DNA of 11,142 nucleotides from Trebonia sp. (GTDB lineage Bacteria > Actinomycetota > Actinomycetes > Streptosporangiales > Streptosporangiaceae). The position numbers and the translations under genes are program-made. The notes below the pieces were generated by a model. It was not told where the DNA came from, searched no databases, and was given only the letters and a program-made list of their open reading frames with translations. Positions 5,338 to 11,142 of this stretch are shown here, in pieces. The stretch lies in the NCBI GenBank assembly GCA_030043595.1, contig JASHXJ010000247.1, positions 1-11,142 of the forward strand, in the 5' to 3' direction. Numbering within the stretch: position 1 is the first letter of the stretch; every line of letters begins with the position of its first letter.

Positions 5338-7287
5338 ATGAGAAAGCGGATCGTCGGCTCGCTCGCTCTGGTGGCCGTGGGCGTGACCGCGCTGGCCGCC
5401 TGCAGCAGCAGCAGTAGTAGCAGCAGCAGTAGCAGCACCACCCCCACCAGCAGCGCTACCCCCTCGAGTTCCTCCACCTCCAGCGGCACCGCCGCGGCGC
5501 TGCCCGGCCAGTACGGCAGCGTGCCTAACGAGGCGACCGGCCCTGAGACCGCGGGCACGATCACGGTCGCCGCGCCGCCGAACGCGGCACCCACCTGGAT
5601 CCTGCCGATCGTCACCGGTGCCGCGAACTCGGTCTTCACGGTGCCCGAGTTCGACTACCAGATGTACCGGCCGCTGTACTGGCTGCTCAACGGCGTGGAG
5701 CCGAAGGAGACTCCGGCCATGTCGCTGGCCAACGACCCTGTGTGGTCCAACGGCGACAAGACCGTCACGTTCACCCTGAAGTCCAACTACAAGTGGTCCA
5801 ACGGCCAGCCGGTCACCTCCCAGGACGTCCTGTTCTGGTGGTACCTGATGAAGGCCGCGATCAAGGAGAGCCCGGCGAACTGGGCGTACTACACCCCCGG
5901 ACTCGGCGTCCCTGACCAGGTGAAGAGCATCACCGCGCCGAACTCGTCCACGGTCGTGCTGAACCTGACCGCGGCGGTGAACCCGGTCTGGTTCCAGGAG
6001 GACTCGCTCGGCGCGATCCAGCCGATGCCCTCGCAGTCCTGGGACATCGACGCGACCGGCGGCAAGCCGATCACCGACTGGGCCACCAACCCCGCGGACG
6101 CGAAGAAGATCTACGACTATCTCTCCGGGCAGGCCAAGTCGCTGTCCACCTACGCGACCAACCCGCTGTGGCAGATCGTCGACGGCCCGTACAAGCTGTC
6201 CTCGTTCACGACCAGCACCGGCGCCTTCACGATGGTCCCGAACACGAACTACGGCGGACCGCACGCGACCACCGAGTCGAGCTGGCAGTCGGTGCCGTTC
6301 ACGTCCGACGCCGCTGAGTTCAACGCGGTCAAGTCCGGCAGCATCGACATCGGTTACGTGCCGCTGACTGACCTCCCGCAGGCGACCAGCCTCACGTCCA
6401 GCTACAACGAGTTCGGTTACTCCGACTTCGGCTGGTCCTATGTCGCCTACAACTTCAAGGACACGACCTCCGACTTCAACAACATCATCGACAAGCTCTA
6501 CATCAGGCAGGCCCTCGCCCACCTGGAAGACGAGGCCGGCTACATCCACGCGTTCTTCTACGGCGCGGGCGGGCAGGGCTTCGGCCCGGTCCCGGCTATC
6601 CCGCAGAGCCCCTACTCGCCGTCCAACGCGCTGACCGACCCGTACCCGTTCAGCACGTCCGACGCCGCGACGATCCTGAAGGACAACGGCTGGAACGTCG
6701 TGCCTAACGGCACCGACACGTGCGCGAAGCCGGGCAGCGGAGCCGGTGAGTGCGGCGCGGGCATCGCGGCCGGCACGAAGCTGGAGTGGAACGTCATCTA
6801 CAACACCAGCCCGGCGATCATCGGCGAGCAGGTGCAGGACTGGGCGTCCCAGGCCAGGTCGGTCGGCATCACGATGAACCTGTCGTCGAGCAACTTCAAC
6901 TACATGATCGAGAACTACAACGACCCCTCCTCGCCCAAGACGATCGACAAGTGGGCGATGGAGGACTTCGGCGGGTTCACGGACTCCACCTACCCGACCA
7001 CGTTCGGGGTGTTCAACTCGACCGGTTCGAGTAACCTCGGCGGGTACGCAGATCCGGAAGCGGACAAGCTGATCACCGCGTCGATTTCGAGCTCCAACCC
7101 GGACGCGGTGACCGCGGAGGCGGAGTACCTGACTGAGCAGCAGCCCGGCCTGTTCCAGCCGAACCCGGACTCCGCGTTCGCCTCGGGGATCCTGGTCTGG
7201 AAGAAGGATGTGTCCGGTCCGCCCACGTCATTCCAGTCGCTGACGCAGTACGGCTGGAACCCCGAATTCTGGTTCCTGACGTCGTAA
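5338..7287 (+). CDS. ABC transporter substrate-binding lipoprotein, family 5 (peptide/nickel class)
   Basis: A 649-residue extracellular lipoprotein that captures substrate and delivers it to the permeases encoded downstream. Residues 1-22 are a lipoprotein signal: basic MRKR, a hydrophobic core, then the lipobox LAAC with Cys22 as the lipidation site. An 11-serine run and a Ser/Thr-rich linker (to about 50) follow, forming a flexible tether. The SBP_bac_5 fold is shown by TVTFTLKSNYKWSNGQPVTS with the following QDV (142-164) and the YIRQALAHLEDEAGY region (about 388-402). Cys462 and Cys472 lie 10 apart in a Gly-rich loop and could form a disulfide. It is longer than many family members, mainly because of the linker. 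Oligopeptides are the usual ligand, but nickel, opines and sugars are also known for the family, so specificity is open. Confidence 0.93.
   Translation: MRKRIVGSLALVAVGVTALAACSSSSSSSSSSSTTPTSSATPSSSSTSSGTAAALPGQYGSVPNEATGPETAGTITVAAPPNAAPTWILPIVTGAANSVFTVPEFDYQMYRPLYWLLNGVEPKETPAMSLANDPVWSNGDKTVTFTLKSNYKWSNGQPVTSQDVLFWWYLMKAAIKESPANWAYYTPGLGVPDQVKSITAPNSSTVVLNLTAAVNPVWFQEDSLGAIQPMPSQSWDIDATGGKPITDWATNPADAKKIYDYLSGQAKSLSTYATNPLWQIVDGPYKLSSFTTSTGAFTMVPNTNYGGPHATTESSWQSVPFTSDAAEFNAVKSGSIDIGYVPLTDLPQATSLTSSYNEFGYSDFGWSYVAYNFKDTTSDFNNIIDKLYIRQALAHLEDEAGYIHAFFYGAGGQGFGPVPAIPQSPYSPSNALTDPYPFSTSDAATILKDNGWNVVPNGTDTCAKPGSGAGECGAGIAAGTKLEWNVIYNTSPAIIGEQVQDWASQARSVGITMNLSSSNFNYMIENYNDPSSPKTIDKWAMEDFGGFTDSTYPTTFGVFNSTGSSNLGGYADPEADKLITASISSSNPDAVTAEAEYLTEQQPGLFQPNPDSAFASGILVWKKDVSGPPTSFQSLTQYGWNPEFWFLTS
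5404..5436 (+). repeat. AGC/AGT trinucleotide repeat encoding 11 serines
   Basis: Eleven consecutive AGC or AGT codons follow the lipobox cysteine. The tract is an imperfect microsatellite in frame, so slippage would change linker length in whole residues without disrupting the protein. It is in the tether, where length change should be tolerated. Confidence 0.85.
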
Positions 7288-7307
7288 CCGGGACGCTTCG
7301 GGTCTCA

Positions 7308-7347
7308 GTCGCCCCGGCCGCCGGCGCATGCCGGCGGCCGGGGCGAC
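7308..7347 (+). terminator. Perfect 18-bp hairpin with tetraloop after the binding-protein gene
   Basis: GTCGCCCCGGCCGCCGGC (7308-7325) is exactly complementary to GCCGGCGGCCGGGGCGAC (7330-7347) around a GCAT loop. It starts 20 bases after the binding-protein stop. No U tract follows, which is common for actinobacterial terminators. Since the permeases, lacking an obvious separate promoter, lie 57 bases on in the same direction, I read it as a partial terminator and 3'-end stabiliser that raises binding-protein mRNA over permease mRNA. Confidence 0.75.
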
Positions 7348-7403
7348 GGCATGGCGCCGGGGCGGAACGCGCGACATACTCCTGGTATGAAGGGTCATAA
7401 CCA

Positions 7404-8351
7404 GTGATCGGCTATATCCTCCGCCGGATCGGCACCTCGATCGTCATCCTGATCGGCGTTTCCATCTTCATCTTCGGCCTGCTGCACGCGATCTACCCCT
7501 CGCCGGCGATCGACGTGCTCGGCTCGCGGGCCAACACCGTGCTTATCCAGGCGTGGAACAAGCAGAACGGGTTCGACGAACCCTGGCTTGAGCAGTACCT
7601 GCGCTACGTGGGCAACCTGCTTCGCGGGAACCTCGGCTGGTCCTACAAGCTGAACCAGAGCGTCGCCTCGCTGTTCGGCGAGGTGTGGCAGCGCAGCGCC
7701 TGGCTGTCGGGCGCGGCGCTGGTGCTGTCGGTGGTGATAGCCGTCCCGCTCGGCGTGTACCAGGCGGTCCGCCGCAACACCGTCGGCGACTACGTGGCCA
7801 CGAGCCTGGCGTTCATCGTGTACGCGATGCCGGTGTTCTTCCTCGGCCTGATCCTCATCAACGTGTTCGCCCTCGACCTGCACTGGTTCGGCTTCGAGGC
7901 CAGCCAGTCCAACTCGCTGCTGTCGATCATCGTCGACGTCCACGACATGACGCTGCCGATCGTGACCCTGACCCTGCTCACGATCGCCTCATACTCCCGG
8001 TACATGCGCTCGTCGGCGATGGACGTGCTGGCGCAGGATTACATCAAGGTCGCCCGGGCCAAGGGCCTGCCGGAGCGGCTGGTGCTGCTGCGGCACCTGC
8101 TCCGCAACGCCTGCCTGCCGATGGTCACGCTGATCGGGCTGTCCATCCCCTACCTGCTGGCCGGGAACCTGATCACCGAGACGCTGTTCAACTACCGCGG
8201 GCTCGGCCTGCTCTTCTACACCGCGCTCGGCAACGTGGACTACAACGTGCTCCTCGCCTATACCCTCATCGGCGCGGTGCTCACGATCATCGGCAACCTT
8301 ATCGCGGACATCGCCCTCACCGTGGCGGACCCGCGGATCCGGCTCGCCTGA
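7404..8351 (+). CDS. Peptide/nickel-class ABC importer permease (DppB/OppB-like)
   Basis: A 315-residue inner-membrane permease, one half of the importer channel. Six membrane segments are expected (about 10-30, 98-120, 130-155, 182-200, 235-258, 280-305). The external region between the first two carries GFDEPWLEQYLRYVGNLLRG (about 53-72) and NLGWSY, a family hallmark. The cytosolic EAA loop that docks the ATPase is at about 209-235, with DYIKVARAKGLPE and the downstream LLRNACLP. The C terminus DPRIRLA is typical. The GTG start at 7404 has GAAGGG 9 bases upstream and gives the expected MIGYILRRIG opening. It follows the strong hairpin after the binding-protein gene and precedes the second permease by 32 bases. 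Confidence 0.94.
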   Translation: MIGYILRRIGTSIVILIGVSIFIFGLLHAIYPSPAIDVLGSRANTVLIQAWNKQNGFDEPWLEQYLRYVGNLLRGNLGWSYKLNQSVASLFGEVWQRSAWLSGAALVLSVVIAVPLGVYQAVRRNTVGDYVATSLAFIVYAMPVFFLGLILINVFALDLHWFGFEASQSNSLLSIIVDVHDMTLPIVTLTLLTIASYSRYMRSSAMDVLAQDYIKVARAKGLPERLVLLRHLLRNACLPMVTLIGLSIPYLLAGNLITETLFNYRGLGLLFYTALGNVDYNVLLAYTLIGAVLTIIGNLIADIALTVADPRIRLA

Positions 8352-8383
8352 CAGGCCCTGGACGATCGAGAGGATGGCTGGCA

Positions 8384-9307
8384 ATGTCACAGATCGGTGC
8401 CGGTTCCCTCCCACCGCTAGACATCACGCGCGCGCCCGAGGGCGGCGAGATCGGCCCCATCCAGAGCGGCTGGCGGCTGGCGGTACGCGAGTTCGCGCAG
8501 AACAAGCTGGCCGTGCTCGGCCTGGGCATCCTGATCTTCTTCGTCGTGTTCAGCTTCGTCGGCCCGGTCTTCTACCACGGCAACTACCTGACCTCGAACC
8601 TGATAGCCACGAACCTGCCGCCCGGCGCCGGAAACCCGCTGGGCACGAGCAACCAGGGGTACGACGAGCTGGCCCTGCTGATGAAGGGCGGCCAGGCGGC
8701 GCTGGAGGTCGGGTTCTTCTCCGCCGCCATCGCCATCACCCTCGGCGCGCTCGTGGGCGCGATTTCCGGGCTGGCCGGCGGGATCGTGGACGCCGTCCTG
8801 ATGCGGATCGTCGACGTGTTCCTGTCGATCCCGTTCCTGTTCATCGTGCTGATCGTCGCCGTCAGGTACGGCGCGTCCGTCCTGTCGCTGTCCCTGCTCA
8901 TCGGCGCGTTCAGCTGGCTAGTGCCCGCCCGGCTGGTGCGCGGTGAGGTGCTCACCCTCAAGGTGCGGGACTTCGTGTCCGCCGCCCGGGTGGCGGGCTC
9001 CGGCCAGGGGCGCCTGATCTCCAGGCACCTGCTGCCCAACGCGTTCGGCCTGATGATCGTCAACGTCACCTTCCAGGTGGCCGACGCGATCCTGTACATC
9101 GCCGCGCTCGGCTTCCTCGGGTTCGGCCTGCACTGGCCGAACCAGGACTGGGGCGACCTGCTGTCCAACGGCGTCAGCTATATCCAGGACGGTTACTGGT
9201 GGCAGGTCTACCCGGTCGGAGCGTGCATCGTGCTGGTGGTCATTGCCTGCAACCTGATCGGCGACGCGCTGCGCGACTCCCTCGACGTCCGGCTCCGGCG
9301 CCGTTAG
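8384..9307 (+). CDS. Peptide/nickel-class ABC importer permease (DppC/OppC-like)
   Basis: A 307-residue inner-membrane permease, the other half of the channel. A soluble N-terminal tail of about 28 residues leads into SGWRLAVREFAQNKLAVLGL and the first membrane segment (about 42-62), the OppC N-terminal region. The core BPD_transp_1 domain follows, with the EAA loop at about 194-222 (DFVSAARVAGSG and RHLLPNAFG) and the late ALGFLGFGLHWPNQDWGDLL segment, both standard. The usual GTDxxGRD motif after the first external loop is changed to GTSNQGYDE (87-95). The ATG at 8384 has GAGAGG about 10 bases upstream; a competing ATG at 8374 is out of frame. The ATPase gene follows after 53 bases. Confidence 0.93.
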   Translation: MSQIGAGSLPPLDITRAPEGGEIGPIQSGWRLAVREFAQNKLAVLGLGILIFFVVFSFVGPVFYHGNYLTSNLIATNLPPGAGNPLGTSNQGYDELALLMKGGQAALEVGFFSAAIAITLGALVGAISGLAGGIVDAVLMRIVDVFLSIPFLFIVLIVAVRYGASVLSLSLLIGAFSWLVPARLVRGEVLTLKVRDFVSAARVAGSGQGRLISRHLLPNAFGLMIVNVTFQVADAILYIAALGFLGFGLHWPNQDWGDLLSNGVSYIQDGYWWQVYPVGACIVLVVIACNLIGDALRDSLDVRLRRR

Positions 9308-9360
9308 CCGCCCCCACCGCCCGGTACCCGAGCCCAGAATCCGAGAGGTAACCATCCGCT

Positions 9361-11142
9361 ATGGCACCCGTCCTTGAGATCGAGGACCTGTCGACCCATA
9401 TCAAGCTGACCAGGTCCGTGGTCCAGGCCGTCGGCAACGTGAGCCTGCGCGTCGACGCCGGCGAGACGCTCGGCATCGTCGGCGAGTCGGGCTGCGGCAA
9501 GTCCATGACCGGCCTGTCCATCATGGGCCTGCTGCCCCCGGGCGGTTCGATCGTGAGCGGCTCGGTCCGGCTGGGCGGCCGCGACCTGGTGGGCCTTCGG
9601 CCCGAGGAGATGCGCAAGATCCGCGGCAACGACATCGCGATGATCTTCCAGGACCCGCTGACCTCGCTGGACCCGACAAAGACGATCGGGTACCAGGTGG
9701 CCGAGCCGGTCCGGCTGCACCGCGGCGCGTCGGCGGCACAGGCGCAGGACCGGGCGGTGGAAGTCCTGGCCATGGTCGGCCTGCCGCGGCCGAAGGAGCG
9801 CCTCGGCGACTTCCCGCACCAGCTGTCCGGCGGACTGCGCCAGCGCGTCATGATCGCGATGGCGCTGGCCTGCGAGCCGCAGCTGCTCATCGCCGACGAG
9901 CCGACGACCGCGCTGGACGTGACCATCCAGGCCCAGATCCTCGAGCTGCTGCGGAACCTGAAGGACCGGCTGGGCATGGCGATGCTGCTCATCACCCATG
10001 ACATGGGGGTCATCGCCGGGCACGCCGACCGGGTGAACGTGATGTACGCGGGCCGCGTGGTCGAGAGCGCGCACGCCGGCGAGCTGTTCCGCCGGATGCA
10101 CCACCCGTACACGCAGGCCCTGCTCGCGTCGATTCCCCAGCTCAGCCAGGACAGCAGGAAGGCGCTGCACGCGATTCCCGGCCTGCCGCCGGACCTGGCC
10201 AACCCGCCGGCGGGCTGCCGGTTCGCGCCGCGCTGCCCGCGGGCGACCGAGCAGTGCCGGCAAGAGGAGCCGCGGCTGGCTGGCGACACCACCAGCCACC
10301 CGTTCGCCTGCTGGCACCCGGTAGACGGGCCGCTGACCCTGCAGCTGCTCGGGGCGGGCGGTCCGGACGCGGCCACCATCGGTCTCGCCGAGCCGGTGGC
10401 GGAGCCTGGCTTCGCGGACGACGCGGCGCTGGAGATCCCCGCCGCGGACGATGCCGCGCCAATCGCCTCCGACGGTCCGCTTCAGGTCATCGAGCTGCCG
10501 GGAGCGCCCGCGGAGCAGGTCGCGGCGGACGGCGGGGTCGCCCCGCTGCTCCAGCTGCGCAACCTGGTGAAGGAGTTCCCGGTCACGTCGGGCGCGATCC
10601 TGCAGCGGAAGGTCGGCGCGGTGCACGCCGTGTCCGACGTGTCGTTCTCTGTCGCGGCTGGCACCACGTTCGGCCTGGTAGGCGAGTCCGGCTGCGGCAA
10701 GACGACGATCGGCAAGATGATCGTGGCCCTGGAGAAGCCGAATTCCGGGACGATCACCCTCGAGAACATGGACGTGACCAGGCTGCACGGCGGCGAGCTG
10801 CGCCGCAAGCGGCGCGACCTGCAGCTCATGTTCCAGGACCCGCACTCCTCCCTGGACCCCAGGATGCGGGTGGGCGCGATCATCGGCGAGCCGCTCGCCA
10901 TCCAGCACCTGGGCAGCAGGCGGGAACAGCGGGACCGTGTGTACGAGCTGCTCGGCGAGGTCGGCCTGGCGCGCAACGCGGTCGAGCGCTACCCGCACGA
11001 GTTCTCCGGCGGGCAGCGGCAGCGCATCGGCCTGGCCAGGGCGCTCACCATGAACCCGCGGCTGATCGTGGCCGACGAGCCGGTCAGCGCGCTGGACGTG
11101 TCCATCAGGGCGCAGGTGCTCAACCTGATGAAGCGGCTGCAG
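9361..11142 (+). CDS. Fused dual ABC ATPase (DppD-DppF type) of the peptide/nickel-class importer, 3' truncated by window
   Basis: Reads without a stop for 594 codons to the window end. The first ATPase (about 1-325) has Walker A GESGCGKS (41-48), Q-loop Gln97, signature LSGGLRQR (155-162), Walker B LLIADE (175-180) and His213. It ends in the oligopeptide-ATPase C-terminal motif with Cys286, Cys292, Cys299 and Cys317, the pattern shown in some Opp/Dpp ATPases to hold a [4Fe-4S] cluster. An Ala/Asp/Glu-rich linker (about 326-392) joins the second ATPase: Walker A GESGCGKT (441-448), Gln492, FSGGQRQR (548-555) and Walker B LIVADE (568-573). Its switch His and C-terminal motif lie beyond the window. 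The two halves are normally separate proteins; here they form one chain. The ATG has GAGAGGT about 12 bases upstream, a little far. Confidence 0.93.
   Translation, partial: MAPVLEIEDLSTHIKLTRSVVQAVGNVSLRVDAGETLGIVGESGCGKSMTGLSIMGLLPPGGSIVSGSVRLGGRDLVGLRPEEMRKIRGNDIAMIFQDPLTSLDPTKTIGYQVAEPVRLHRGASAAQAQDRAVEVLAMVGLPRPKERLGDFPHQLSGGLRQRVMIAMALACEPQLLIADEPTTALDVTIQAQILELLRNLKDRLGMAMLLITHDMGVIAGHADRVNVMYAGRVVESAHAGELFRRMHHPYTQALLASIPQLSQDSRKALHAIPGLPPDLANPPAGCRFAPRCPRATEQCRQEEPRLAGDTTSHPFACWHPVDGPLTLQLLGAGGPDAATIGLAEPVAEPGFADDAALEIPAADDAAPIASDGPLQVIELPGAPAEQVAADGGVAPLLQLRNLVKEFPVTSGAILQRKVGAVHAVSDVSFSVAAGTTFGLVGESGCGKTTIGKMIVALEKPNSGTITLENMDVTRLHGGELRRKRRDLQLMFQDPHSSLDPRMRVGAIIGEPLAIQHLGSRREQRDRVYELLGEVGLARNAVERYPHEFSGGQRQRIGLARALTMNPRLIVADEPVSALDVSIRAQVLNLMKRLQ

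Noticed and set aside
5125..6549. 474-codon minus-strand ORF antisense to the binding-protein gene
   Set aside because: It is a frame shadow of a high-GC gene: Val/Arg/Gly/Leu-rich, no domain, and a poly-Leu run that is just the complement of the serine repeat.
7685..8383. Upstream extension of the second permease through the first permease gene
   Set aside because: It would overlap nearly 670 bases of the first permease in another frame with an Arg/Pro/His-rich translation. ATG 8384 gives the normal OppC N terminus.
9304..10998. 564-codon minus-strand ORF antisense to the fused ATPase
   Set aside because: The opposite strand encodes two complete sets of ABC motifs without a stop; the antisense translation is low-complexity Arg/Gln/Asp/His-rich.
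1..11142. CRISPR arrays, tRNA/rRNA genes, insertion sequences, prophage or toxin-antitoxin genes
   Set aside because: I looked on both strands and saw no repeat-spacer pattern, cloverleaf, transposase or terminal inverted repeats.

Overview
The window is very GC-rich and has the look of an Actinomycetota (high-GC Gram-positive) chromosome. The signs are strong G/C bias at third codon positions, GTG starts, lipoprotein-anchored solute binding, one apparently leaderless mRNA and no rRNA, tRNA, phage or insertion-sequence signatures. I cannot resolve the genus. Eight complete protein genes are called, two more run off the window edges, and one tiny upstream ORF is proposed.

Left part (1-1574, minus strand). 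A partial gene of unknown function has a short coiled coil and a Gly/Ala/Arg-rich tail and leaves the window at base 1. A 438-base gap follows, containing an AT-richer patch and two CACGTG motifs. Next is a complete MOSC-domain protein with its Moco-type cysteine. Divergent from it (1698-2276, plus) is a NUDIX hydrolase.

Middle (2293-4769, plus). This is a compact export operon: a TetR-family regulator, an ABC-2 type ATPase and its membrane partner, joined by 4-base stop/start overlaps. The regulator has a perfect 8+8 inverted repeat over its own promoter. A -10 box sits 7 bases before a GTG, which suggests a leaderless, self-repressed transcript. The permease has no ATG/GTG/TTG at its proper N terminus. 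A strong GGAGGT Shine-Dalgarno sits 6 bases before a CTG that overlaps the ATPase stop, so CTG initiation is the best reading. The layout resembles DrrAB-type drug exporters; the substrate is unknown.

Leader region (4770-5337). This 568-base non-coding stretch holds a bulged 13-bp stem-loop, a 14-base operator-like dyad, a long GC-rich hairpin (14 bp with one mismatch), four same-strand GTTAC boxes and a possible 16-codon leader ORF. The ORF ends 2 bases before the next gene.

Right part (5338-11142, plus). This is a peptide/nickel-class (Dpp/Opp) ABC importer operon: a family 5 binding lipoprotein, two permeases, and a single polypeptide fusing the DppD-like and DppF-like ATPases, cut by the window end. 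A perfect 18-bp, tetraloop hairpin separates the binding protein from the permeases. It probably ends or stabilises an abundant binding-protein mRNA while letting some transcription continue.

No wholly new system is visible. The most notable points are the CTG start, the self-regulated leaderless TetR promoter, and the structured, uORF-bearing leader of the importer operon.
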